Translations under genes and position numbers: made by a program
Notes under the pieces: model-generated
What the model was told of the DNA's origin: nothing
What the model saw: the letters and a program-made list of their open reading frames with translations, nothing else
The model's database searches: none
Assembly: GCF_014656295.1 (NCBI RefSeq)
Contig: NZ_BNCD01000007.1
Coordinates: 248,001 to 312,000 of the forward strand
From: Streptomyces sulfonofaciens
GTDB taxonomy: Bacteria; Actinomycetota; Actinomycetes; Streptomycetales; Streptomycetaceae
Direction of reading: 5' to 3'
DNA: 64,000 bases
Shown: one piece after another, positions 35,712 to 43,542 of the stretch
How the letters are laid out: each line of letters starts with the position of its first letter
Position numbering within the stretch: the first letter of the stretch is position 1

Positions 35712-37604
35712 TCAGCGGCGGTCCGGACGTCCGGCGGTACCTGGGTCGCCCGGATCGCCCGGCTCGTCCTGGCGGTTCGGCCTGTCCGAGTCGTCCGCGC
35801 CATCCGAGTCATCGGGGTTGTTCGTGCCGTTCGTGCCGCTCGGATTGTCCGGGCCGCTCGTGCCGCTCCTGCCGCTCGGGTTGTCCGGGCCGCTCGGGTC
35901 ATCCGGGCGGGTTTCCGCGTCCGCGGCCTCCTCGGCGTCCCCGGTGCCCCCGGTGCCCCGGGCCTCCTCGGCGCCCCGGCCGTGCGGAGCCCCGGCTCCG
36001 TTCCCGGTTTGCCGGGTCTCGTCGGCCGCCGGGCCGGCTCCGGTGCTCCGGGCGTCCTCGGTGGTGTCGGGAGCCTCGGCGTGCGCGGTCTCCGGTGCCG
36101 CGGAGCCCTTCGAACCGGCGGTGCCCGTGACGCCGTCCGCGCCCTGCGCGCCCTGCGCGCCCTGCGCGCCCTGCGCGCCCTGCGCGCCCTTCACGCCCTG
36201 CACGCCCTTCGGGTCCTGTGGGCTCTGGCGCCCCGCGGGGCCGTTCGGGCCGTTCGGCCTGTTCGGATCGTTCGGATCGTCCGGGTTCTGCGGGTGGCCC
36301 ATGGCGGTCGAGGGGGTGTCTGCGGCGTCCTCGATGCCGTCGTTCCCCCGGCCCTCCACCTGGCCCTCCCCCTCCGCGTCCGTCCCGTCCGCCCCCTTGC
36401 CGTGCGGCACGGCTGCGGTGCGGGCGGCTGCCTGCGCGGCGGCCTGGGCTACTGCCTGGCGGCGTGAGAAGAAGAGCGTGACCACACCGATGACGACGGC
36501 GAGGGCGCCGATGAGGCCGATGACGGGAACGGCCTCGGAGGTGCCGGTCGCGGCCAGGCTTCCGGTGACCGGGCGGGCGAAGACACCGCCTTGCGGGTGG
36601 CTGCCGTCGTCATGGCGGGGAACCGGCTTCTCGCCGGTGGGCTTGGCGTCGTCCACTCCGTGCGGGTGGCTGCCGGCCTTGAGCACGGTGAAGTCGTAGG
36701 TGTCGCCGTTGAGGTTGCAGGTGGTGCCGTGGCCCGCGTAGACGGCGGTGCTCAGGGCGAAGGCGGCACCGGGCGATGCTTTCGCGGCCACGTCGACACG
36801 GAGTTGGAGGTCGACACGGGCGTCCTCGCCGAGGCGGGGGACGAGGGCGACGAAGGTGCCCGAGTACGGGTGCCGGTCGCCGCCGTCCTGGTAGAAGTCC
36901 TGGTAGGCGTCGGACCACCGGCCCGTGGCGGGGTCCTTGAACTGGAGCCTGGCCAGGTCGAGTTGCAGCGAGTCGCCCTCGTTCACACCCGTCGCGTACT
37001 CGGTGAAGCTCTGGACGTAGATGTTCCGCAGCCGGGTGCCGGTGTGGTTGGTCACGGAGAAGACGAAGGGGTGCCAGCCGGAGCCGGCGACGATCTTGCC
37101 AGGGAGGCCGGTGACATCGACGGACAGGCCGTCGTCCGGGACGAAGTCCGTGCACTGGCCCGGTGACCAGCCGACGCCCGGTTTGGCCTCGGCGCCGTGC
37201 CCCCCGGGGTCGCCGCCGCCCGGGTCCTGGGTGCCTGGGTCCTGGGTCCCCGGCTCTCCCGGGGACCCCGTGGGGCTCCCGCCGGGGCTGCCGGTGCCGG
37301 TGCCGGTGCCCGCGTCGGGGGCTTCGGGGGTGGGGTCGGCGGACTCCGCGGGCGGGTCGGCGGGTGGGCTCGTGGTCGGGGTGGCGCCGGGGTCGGCGGG
37401 GTCGGGGGGACTGCCGCTCGGTTCGGCCGGGGGCGTGGTGCCGGGGGTGGCCGGGGGAGTGTCCGTGCTCGGGGCGGGGGCCGTGCCGTCCGCCGCGGTG
37501 CCGGCCGTTGCTGCCGGTGCGGCCACCGACAACCCCGCGAGCGGGCCCAACCCGGCCAGCGCGGCCACGGTGGCCGTGGCGGCGATGGCTCGGCGAAGCT
37601 TCAT
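35712..37604 (-). CDS. LAxTG sortase-substrate surface protein with long collagen-like tail beyond the anchor
   Basis: 630 residues. Signal peptide MKLRRAIAATATVAALAGLG; a Pro/Thr/Ser/Gly linker to ~145; a folded domain (~150-330) with WSPGQCTDFVPDDG and GHGTTCNLNGDTYDF, two cysteines that may pair; then LAATG at 350-354 and a membrane helix VIGLIGALAVVIGVVTLFF ended by SRR. This is the class E sortase signal of Streptomyces. Normally the protein stops within a few residues; here ~250 more follow, with (GAQ)n and GPNGPAG, PSGPDNPSG-type repeats. If the signal works, the tail is cytosolic and discarded or trapped. ATG 37604 follows GAGG. Confidence 0.88.
   Translation of the reverse strand: MKLRRAIAATATVAALAGLGPLAGLSVAAPAATAGTAADGTAPAPSTDTPPATPGTTPPAEPSGSPPDPADPGATPTTSPPADPPAESADPTPEAPDAGTGTGTGSPGGSPTGSPGEPGTQDPGTQDPGGGDPGGHGAEAKPGVGWSPGQCTDFVPDDGLSVDVTGLPGKIVAGSGWHPFVFSVTNHTGTRLRNIYVQSFTEYATGVNEGDSLQLDLARLQFKDPATGRWSDAYQDFYQDGGDRHPYSGTFVALVPRLGEDARVDLQLRVDVAAKASPGAAFALSTAVYAGHGTTCNLNGDTYDFTVLKAGSHPHGVDDAKPTGEKPVPRHDDGSHPQGGVFARPVTGSLAATGTSEAVPVIGLIGALAVVIGVVTLFFSRRQAVAQAAAQAAARTAAVPHGKGADGTDAEGEGQVEGRGNDGIEDAADTPSTAMGHPQNPDDPNDPNRPNGPNGPAGRQSPQDPKGVQGVKGAQGAQGAQGAQGAQGADGVTGTAGSKGSAAPETAHAEAPDTTEDARSTGAGPAADETRQTGNGAGAPHGRGAEEARGTGGTGDAEEAADAETRPDDPSGPDNPSGRSGTSGPDNPSGTNGTNNPDDSDGADDSDRPNRQDEPGDPGDPGTAGRPDRR
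36138..36190 (-). repeat. 9-bp tandem repeat encoding Gly-Ala-Gln run
   Basis: About five to six copies of GCCCTGCGC (plus strand), decaying into GCCCTTCAC/GCCCTGCAC variants, encode GAQGAQGAQ in the tail of the LAxTG protein. Confidence 0.93.
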
Positions 37605-37752
37605 CAGGACCTCGGAAATGTCCGGCGCGCTGCGTTTGCTCAGCACGCGGGTGGGGGGTGCCTCCGCGGTGGGAGCGGGTGCGGCCGTCGATTATGCATT
37701 CATGACCTGCAGTTCCTGTGAATGGTTGCCCATGAACTCACGTATTTCTTAT

Positions 37753-37766
37753 GTGACATACGTCAC
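37753..37766. promoter_or_regulatory. Candidate Crp binding site upstream of the LAxTG gene
   Basis: GTGA-CATACG-TCAC fits the Crp consensus GTGA-N6-TCAC exactly, with a preceding T giving TGTGA. It lies 149 bp upstream of the surface protein start in a locally AT-rich stretch. Confidence 0.55.
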
Positions 37767-37796
37767 TTAGGACAGTCGACTCGCATCATCATGATG

Positions 37797-38445
37797 GCTG
37801 AAAATCGCCGCTCTCCCCGCGGTGGACGGGAAGGGGCCCGGGGGCGTGGCGCGGGGTTCTCGGGGACGGAGGAGCCGATGCGGGTGGCACGGGTGGGTGC
37901 GGGTGGCGCGGGTGGTGGAGTGGTGCCTGAACGGCGGTGCGCGGATGCGTCGTTGTGCGGCGGCCCAGCGGGCGCTTCGCGCCGCCGTCCTGGGAGGGCC
38001 GGGCGGGTGCGGCTCTCGGGCGCTGCGCTCCGGAGGGGGATCCGCGGCGCTGGGGGAGTGCGCGGCGCTCGGGGAGTCCACGGCCGCCCGGCCGGCTCCG
38101 GGCGTCCCCGGAGCCGGCCGTTCTCCAGGGTGACCGGGCTGCTGTCCCCTGCCGCCCGGTCACCTTCGTCCGGAACGAGGTCCCACGGTGCACGGCACGA
38201 CCCGTGCCTCCCTCTCGTTCCGGAAGAGCCGAATGCCCCGCGCCGGAAGGGCCGTACGCGGTTCTCGCGGGTCGCCCGGCCGGCGCGGACACCACCACCA
38301 ACGAGGCCCGGGCGCGGGGGGTCACGGGCCGTACGGGTGAGGGGCTCCCGTCCTTCCGGGATGTGTTCCCGGGTGCCTTACGAGCGGCCTCGGGGACATC
38401 GGGGAGCCCTCCTGGGGAGTGTGTCCCGCGAGGCCCGGGGCCGGT
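37797..38445. other. 650-bp GC-rich stretch without a supported gene
   Basis: Several long frames overlap here on both strands, but none has a ribosome-binding site with conserved-looking protein; all are Arg/Pro/Gly-rich composition artefacts. A degraded gene cannot be excluded. Confidence 0.5.
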
Positions 38446-38739
38446 TCAGATGCGGCCGCGGCAGAGTTCGAGCAGGGTCATGGCGAGCGCGGTGCCGGGC
38501 TTGCCGAGCGCGTCCCTGTAGCGGCTGAGGACGGCCATCTCGCGGGACAGGTTCACCCTGCGACCGCCGGAGGCGATGCGGGACTCCTGGATGACGGTGG
38601 AGACGGCCATGCGTTCCTGGACCAGGCCCATGATCCGGTCGTCGAGCGTGTCGATCCTGTCGCGCGCGTCGTCGATCAGCTCGGCTGCCTCGGTGGTACG
38701 GGCTCCGGTGGGGTCGCCGGCCTCGGTGGTGCTGCTCAT
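38446..38739 (-). CDS. Chorismate mutase (AroQ-type, short actinobacterial form)
   Basis: 97 residues, an all-helical AroQ fold: ELIDDARDRIDTLDDRIMGL, VQERMAVSTVIQESRIASGG, RVNLSREMAVLSRYRDALG. It contains the AroQ-type Arg/Lys-rich active-site pattern. It rearranges chorismate to prephenate, the branch point to Phe and Tyr. ATG 38739 has GAGGAG eight bases upstream, and upstream in-frame residues look non-coding. An apparent aromatic leader peptide and terminator-like hairpin lie just upstream, predicting control by Phe/Tyr supply. Actinobacterial AroQ of this type is often stimulated by binding DAHP synthase; whether that applies here is unknown. Confidence 0.9.
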   Translation of the reverse strand: MSSTTEAGDPTGARTTEAAELIDDARDRIDTLDDRIMGLVQERMAVSTVIQESRIASGGRRVNLSREMAVLSRYRDALGKPGTALAMTLLELCRGRI

Positions 38740-38802
38740 CTGCTGGGCTCCTCTGCGGACGGTCTGGGAAGGCTCCCCGGGCGGAGGGTCCCGGACCACG
38801 CA

Positions 38803-38836
38803 CAGGCGCCCCGGACCTTTCGGCCCGGGGCGCCTG
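38803..38836 (-). terminator. Attenuator hairpin before chorismate mutase
   Basis: A 12-bp perfect stem (38803-38814 with 38825-38836) around a 10-base loop, read on the minus strand. It begins 20 bases after the leader peptide stop and ends 63 bases before the chorismate mutase start. A CGGCCCG segment within the leader frame can pair with CGGGCCG at the hairpin's ascending arm and loop, so an alternative antiterminator is possible. Confidence 0.75.
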
Positions 38837-38856
38837 GGAAGTCGCTTGTCAGTGGA

Positions 38857-38928
38857 TCAAGCAGCACGACCACGGCAGCCGGCGGGCCGGTTGCCATAGG
38901 TAAAGAGGAAGGTGCGCTGCTCGGTCAC
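38857..38928 (-). CDS. Predicted 23-residue leader peptide with Phe/Tyr codons (attenuator of chorismate mutase)
   Basis: GTG start and TGA stop give a 23-residue peptide beginning MTEQRTFLFTYGNR and ending CRGRAA. Two Phe codons and one Tyr codon fall within five codons (7, 9 and 11), directly before a potential hairpin (GGCAACCGG with CCGGCTGCC, one mismatch). The start lies 6 bases from a likely -10 box, so the mRNA would be leaderless, as is common for actinobacterial leader peptides. Stalling at Phe/Tyr codons when these amino acids are scarce could favour read-through into chorismate mutase. It is too short for homology; the case rests on codon content, position and hairpins. Confidence 0.7.
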   Translation of the reverse strand: MTEQRTFLFTYGNRPAGCRGRAA

Positions 38929-38934
38929 GGGCCC

Positions 38935-38965
38935 AGTATGCCCGTACGCTCCCGCTCCCGGTCAA
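38935..38965 (-). promoter_or_regulatory. Predicted promoter of the leader peptide/chorismate mutase transcript
   Basis: On the minus strand TTGACC (38965-38960) and CATACT (38940-38935) are 19 bp apart. Transcription would begin at or within a few bases of the leader GTG at 38928. The spacing is slightly long for a vegetative promoter. Confidence 0.55.
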
Positions 38966-39090
38966 GGCGGACCCTCCGGCCGGTCGGGGCGAGCGTTCCC
39001 CTCGGCCGGGGCGGGCTTCCGGTCGGCCGTGACGAGTGCTCCTGCCGGTCGTGACGGGTGTGGGTTCGGTCGTTCACGAGGACCCCTCCG

Positions 39091-39132
<42 letters not shown>

Positions 39133-39159
39133 GACACCGGCGGCCGGGCGGGTGTCCCC

Positions 39160-39417
39160 GGCGCCCCGCCGTGGGCCGAGCTGTCCGACGGCCCACCCGG
39201 CCTCCGCGAGGCGGCCCAACTCGCCGTACGTCTGGCTCTGGCCGGCCACACGTGGGCGAGCGAGGTGTCGAACGGTTTTCATCAGGTCGTACCCGCTGGC
39301 GGACCGGTCGGCGAGGAGGCCGAGCAGGGCGTGGCGAAGGCTCAGGGCGCCAGTCCGTCTCCACACTCTCCGCACGGCATGCAGGAGTGACCTGACATGT
39401 TGATCCTTACCTGTCAT
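39160..39417 (-). pseudogene. Remnant of a PadR-family transcriptional regulator
   Basis: About 60 residues (LSLRHALLGLLADRSASGYD, then LMKTVRHLA and SQTYGELGRLAEAGW) match the N-terminal winged helix of PadR regulators. After this the frame dissolves into a Gly-Asp repeat and low complexity, with none of the C-terminal dimerisation helices. No good start codon precedes the domain. A PadR protein would be ~100-200 residues. It is probably a dead gene truncated by repeat expansion or deletion; its former target is unknown. Confidence 0.7.
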
Positions 39418-39562
39418 GAGGGAATGTGGTGCCCGGGGCTTCCCTGCCCCACTCCAGGCGGCTCCGGCCGCGGCACGTGACCGGCCGGCCACGCCCCGCG
39501 CCCGCCCCCGCGACGTGCGCCGCGCCGGTCCGCTGACGTGCGCCGAAGCGGTCCGCGGGGAG

Positions 39563-39571
39563 TTGTCCACA
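39563..39571 (+). promoter_or_regulatory. DnaA box (TTGTCCACA) in the guaA promoter region
   Basis: An exact match to the Streptomyces DnaA box, 128 bp before guaA and about 30 bp upstream of a probable -10 box TAGAAT at 39600-39605. Bound DnaA could affect guaA transcription; this is inferred. Confidence 0.5.
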
Positions 39572-39690
39572 GGCTCGGGGGGCGGCCGGCGGGCCCCGTT
39601 AGAATCGAGGCACAGATCTTTCGCAGCGTCCGGTCCCGCACCGTCGGTGGCCGGGCTGCGTCCGTTGCCCCATGCCGGAAGGCCGCACCC

Positions 39691-41271
39691 GTGCCCTCAG
39701 CATCCCCCGCCGCCCCCGACACCGTCCTGGTCGTCGATTTCGGTGCGCAGTACGCCCAGCTCATCGCCCGCCGCGTACGCGAGGCGAGGGTGTACAGCGA
39801 GATCGTGCCCAGCACCATGCCGGTAGCCGAGATGCTCGCCAGGAAACCCGCGGCGATCATCCTCTCCGGCGGCCCCTCGTCGGTCTACGCGGAGGGCGCC
39901 CCCGGCATCGACCGGTCGCTCTTCGAGGCCGGCGTCCCCGTCTTCGGCATGTGCTACGGCTTCCAGCTCATGGCCACCACCCTGGGCGGCACGGTCGACA
40001 ACACCGGCGCGCGGGAGTACGGCAGCACCTCCCTCGCCGTCTCCAGGCCCGGCTCCACCCTCTTCGAAGGCACCCCCGCCGAGCAGACGGTCTGGATGTC
40101 GCACGGCGACGCGTGCAGCGCTGCCCCCGCCGGCTTCACGGTCACCGCCGCCACGGAACTCGTCCCGGTCGCCGCCTTCGAGAACGACGAGCGGCGGCTC
40201 TACGGCGTCCAGCACCACCCCGAGGTGATGCACTCCACCTATGGGCAGCAGGTCCTGGAGCACTTCCTGTACCGCGGCGCCGGCATCGAGCCGTCCTGGA
40301 CCACCGGCAGCGTCATCGAGGAGCAGGTGGCGGAGATCCGGGCCAGGGTCGGCAGCAGCCGCGCCATCTGCGGCCTGTCCGGCGGAGTGGATTCGGCGGT
40401 CGCCGCCGCTCTGGTCCAGAAGGCCATCGGCTCCCAGTTGACCTGCGTCTACGTGGACCACGGCCTGATGCGCAAGGGCGAGACCGAGCAGGTCGAGAAG
40501 GACTTCGTGGCGGCCACCGGCGTCCAGCTCAAGGTGGTGGACGCCCAGGAGCGCTTCCTCGCCGCCCTCGCGGGCGTCTCCGACCCCGAGCAGAAGCGGA
40601 AGATCATCGGGCGGGAGTTCATCCGGGTCTTCGAGCAGGCCCAGGCGGAGATCGTCGCCGAGGCGCCCGGTGACCACCCGGTCGAGTTCCTGGTCCAGGG
40701 CACCCTGTATCCGGACGTCGTCGAGTCCGGCGGCGGCACCGGTACGGCCAACATCAAGTCCCACCACAATGTCGGCGGCCTCCCGGACGACCTGGAGTTC
40801 CAACTGGTCGAGCCCCTGCGCAAGCTCTTCAAGGACGAGGTCCGGATGGTCGGCGCGGAGCTGGGCCTGCCCGACGAGATCGTCCACCGCCAGCCGTTCC
40901 CCGGTCCCGGGCTCGGCATCAGGATCGTCGGCGAGGTCACCAGGGAGCGGCTCGACCTGCTCCGCGAGGCCGACGCGATCGCCCGCGAGGAGCTGACGGC
41001 AGCCGGTCTCGACCGGGAGATCTGGCAGTGCCCGGTCGTGCTGCTCGCGGACGTCCGCAGCGTGGGCGTTCAGGGCGACGGGCGCACCTACGGCCACCCC
41101 ATCGTGCTGCGCCCCGTCTCGTCCGAGGACGCCATGACGGCCGACTGGTCCCGCCTGCCCTACGACACCCTGGCCAGGATCTCGACCCGGATCACCAACG
41201 AGGTCGCCGAGGTCAACCGCGTGACCCTCGACATCACCAGCAAGCCGCCGGGGACCATCGAGTGGGAGTGA
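39691..41271 (+). CDS. guaA: GMP synthase (glutamine-hydrolysing)
   Basis: 526 residues in the two-domain GuaA form. N-terminal class I glutamine amidotransferase has the nucleophile Cys in VFGMCYGFQ and HHPE for the catalytic His/Glu; the ATP-pyrophosphatase domain has GLSGGVDSAVAAAL; the C-terminal dimerisation domain ends in DITSKPPGTIEWE. It converts XMP to GMP with glutamine and ATP, completing the path begun by guaB at 11.3 kb. GTG 39691 has GGAAGG eight bases upstream; longer in-frame residues look non-coding. Confidence 0.98.
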   Translation: MPSASPAAPDTVLVVDFGAQYAQLIARRVREARVYSEIVPSTMPVAEMLARKPAAIILSGGPSSVYAEGAPGIDRSLFEAGVPVFGMCYGFQLMATTLGGTVDNTGAREYGSTSLAVSRPGSTLFEGTPAEQTVWMSHGDACSAAPAGFTVTAATELVPVAAFENDERRLYGVQHHPEVMHSTYGQQVLEHFLYRGAGIEPSWTTGSVIEEQVAEIRARVGSSRAICGLSGGVDSAVAAALVQKAIGSQLTCVYVDHGLMRKGETEQVEKDFVAATGVQLKVVDAQERFLAALAGVSDPEQKRKIIGREFIRVFEQAQAEIVAEAPGDHPVEFLVQGTLYPDVVESGGGTGTANIKSHHNVGGLPDDLEFQLVEPLRKLFKDEVRMVGAELGLPDEIVHRQPFPGPGLGIRIVGEVTRERLDLLREADAIAREELTAAGLDREIWQCPVVLLADVRSVGVQGDGRTYGHPIVLRPVSSEDAMTADWSRLPYDTLARISTRITNEVAEVNRVTLDITSKPPGTIEWE

Positions 41272-41621
41272 GCGGGGTTCCCCCCGCGCGGTGAGTACCG
41301 CCGGGGGCCGTCCGGCGGTGCCGGGGCGCGGGCTCGTGCACCGCCCCGGCCGTCGGGAGGCCGGGTTCGGCGGCGGCGGCCAGCGCCGCCCGTGTGCGCT
41401 GCTCCCGGCAGGTCGCGGTCCGTCTCGCCCCGGGGGCCGGGCGGGCCGGGCGGGCCGGCGGCTTCCTGCGGCCGGGGGCGTTCCGATGGCTTTCGGCCGT
41501 ATGTGATCTGCGGGTGGCCCGGAGGCCAGGACGTGTCTTGTCCGCCGCATACGGCTCTGCCAGCGTGTCCGGTGCCGTACGCCGCCGGGAGGGCCGCGGC
41601 GACGTGAAGAGGGGTGGACGC
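41272..41621. other. 350-bp spacer after guaA
   Basis: GC-rich, with no gene or clear hairpin terminator seen. It presumably ends guaA transcription and starts the next gene. Confidence 0.5.
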
Positions 41622-42917
41622 GTGGCTGCTGCGCCGGATCTGAGGGGAGCGGTGACGTCGACCGCGTTCGTCCTGCGCATGCGGGCGCTCAAGGACTGGT
41701 CCGGATTGACGTACCGCCAACTGGCCGCGCGCGCCGAGGAGTCGGGCGACATCCTGCCCTCCAGCACCCTGGCCAGTACGCTCGGCCGCCGCTCACTGCC
41801 GCGCAGGGACGTCGTCGCGGCGTTCGTACGGGCCTGCGGGGGCGATGCCGCAAGTGTGCGGACCTGGCTGCGCGTCCATGCGGAGATCGCTTCCGGAGCG
41901 GTGGGGCCCAGCAGCCCGGATCTGTACGACCCCGACGACCCCGACGGCCCGGACCGTCACGGCGCCGCAGGTCAGGAGGCCGCCGCCGGTGCCGGAGCCG
42001 CCGGTGCCGGAGCCCCGGCCGGTGCCGGGCCCGCCGGTGCACCCGAAGCCCCCGGCGGCCCCGCGGTCTCCACGGCCCCCGCCGGGCCCGGGCCCACCGC
42101 GCACGACGATGCCGCCGCCCGCGGCGCTGCGACGGCATCCGGCGGGGCCGCGGTGTCCGGCGCTGCCGCCGCATCGCCCGAACCGCGGCGGGGGGAGCAC
42201 CGCGTCGCGGACGACGGCGCCCCGTTCGGTGCGTCCGACCTCCTGGTCGGAGACGGCGGACGTGCCCGCGGGGGACAGACGCCGCGCCGCATGCCACCCT
42301 GGCTGCCCGCACCACTGCGCACCGGCGGCCGGCTGGCCGCGGCCGTTCTCGGCCTGGTGGTGCTGGCCGCCGCCGTGACCTACGCGGTGCTCGCCTTCAC
42401 GGGTGACGCTCTCACCCGCGACGCTGCGAGCGGCGGCGGACCGAAACCGGGCACGTACCGGATACGTTCGGCCGCCACCTCCTACTGCCTGGCCGAGGTG
42501 GACGGCGAGGAGTCGGGCGACGTCCACCAGCTCGACTGCGCGGGCAGCATTCCGGTCTACGAGGTGCAGCCCGCCGAGAGCGGGACCTACTGGATCCACT
42601 CCCTGCACCCGGCCATGGGCCTGGGCTGCCTCGGCGTGGCGGGCGGCGCCATGAAGGACGCGGCCCCGATGGGCGACGACTACTGCGGCCACCGCGGCGA
42701 CGCCGAGAAGTTCCGGATGCAGAAGGTCGCGGCCCCGGTGGAGGGGTACCGCATCCGGCTGCTGCACACCGGCGCCTGTGTGACCGTGCCCGGCGCGACC
42801 GAGCGCAAGGGCGTGCAGGTGCTTCAGATGCCGTGCACCGGCGGCGACGCCGGCCAGGTCTTCCGCTTCGATCCGGTCCCGGCTCCCACCCACGTCCCCC
42901 CGCCCCCCGGTGGTTGA
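41622..42917 (+). CDS. HTH-transmembrane-ricin-like lectin protein
   Basis: About 431 residues in three parts. The N-terminal ~80 residues (FVLRMRALKDWSGLTYRQLA, ARAEESGDILPSSTLASTLG) form a helix-turn-helix of the XRE-like type. A Pro/Ala/Gly linker follows (~90-225). One membrane helix (LAAAVLGLVVLAAAVTYAVL) leads to an outer domain (~275-425) with paired Cys and QVF motifs like ricin B/RICIN folds (YCLAEVDG, HQLDCAG, VLQMPCTGGDAGQVFRFD). Such proteins could link an outer sugar or wall ligand to DNA binding at the membrane, but no target is known. GTG 41622 follows GAGGGG at seven bases. Confidence 0.75.
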   Translation: MAAAPDLRGAVTSTAFVLRMRALKDWSGLTYRQLAARAEESGDILPSSTLASTLGRRSLPRRDVVAAFVRACGGDAASVRTWLRVHAEIASGAVGPSSPDLYDPDDPDGPDRHGAAGQEAAAGAGAAGAGAPAGAGPAGAPEAPGGPAVSTAPAGPGPTAHDDAAARGAATASGGAAVSGAAAASPEPRRGEHRVADDGAPFGASDLLVGDGGRARGGQTPRRMPPWLPAPLRTGGRLAAAVLGLVVLAAAVTYAVLAFTGDALTRDAASGGGPKPGTYRIRSAATSYCLAEVDGEESGDVHQLDCAGSIPVYEVQPAESGTYWIHSLHPAMGLGCLGVAGGAMKDAAPMGDDYCGHRGDAEKFRMQKVAAPVEGYRIRLLHTGACVTVPGATERKGVQVLQMPCTGGDAGQVFRFDPVPAPTHVPPPPGG

Positions 42918-43542
42918 GGCCGCGGCCCCTCCCGTCGCGACCATCCACCCGCGCCGGGGTCCGCGTGCCGTCGTCGTCCTCCGGCCGAGCAGGGTGCCAG
43001 GGCCGAGCAGGGCGCCGCGGCCAAGCGGGCGCCAGGGCCCGGACCCGATCCCCCGTGCCCCGGGCTCTGGCGCCCGTCTCCCCCCGTGCCGACGACCTCG
43101 GCCGGGCCGCACGACCGTCGTCCCCCGCGACGTCGTCCCCCGTGACCGGCCCGGCCGGGCGGCACGCACCACTGTTCGCGCCCGGCTCCGGACGGACAAG
43201 AGGATTCGGCTGTTCCGAACAGCGGCACGGCGTTGATCAGCGCGTTCTCGCCTGTTCCGAACAACCGCGGCCGCCCGGGGCGGCGCCGCGTCAACACGGG
43301 TGCGGCCGCGTCACCCACCGCCCATCCGTACCGGGCGGACCTGTCGGCCGACGCGCCGTGCCGGTACGGCACAATCCCTGGGGTCCGAGGTGTTCACGCG
43401 CGGGCTCGCTGCGGGCCCGCGGAGCGCTCGCGCTCGGGCGCGCAGCGGGCGGGCGGCCCGCGCGGTGCCGGCTCGTGGCGAGCCCTCGCAAGACCCGGAG
43501 CGGGATCGACAGCGCCTGAGGCGCGGAAGGCGGAAGTGTCGC
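42918..43542. promoter_or_regulatory. 625-bp non-coding region with paired palindromes
   Basis: TGTTCCGAACA, an 11-base palindrome with a central C, occurs at 43211-43221 and 43253-43263, exactly 42 bp apart (four helical turns). Otherwise the region is GC-rich with no gene. Loose GAGCAGGG/GCCAGGGCC words occur at 42980-43040. Confidence 0.6.

Noticed and set aside
35442..36467. 341-residue plus-strand frame opposite the LAxTG gene
   Set aside because: Starts in GGCTATGGC repeats, is Ala/Val/Arg repetitive, and crosses a strong terminator; the minus strand has signal peptide, folded domain and LAATG.
37789..38528. Overlapping frames on both strands after the LAxTG promoter
   Set aside because: No start signals and low-complexity Arg/Pro/Gly protein in every frame. 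Listed as a gap instead.
38740..38903. Alternative minus frame starting at an internal ATG of the leader region and ending by an ATGA overlap at chorismate mutase
   Set aside because: No Shine-Dalgarno sequence; it crosses the attenuator stem, and the aromatic-codon frame fits promoter, hairpins and biology better. Ribosome profiling could reopen it.
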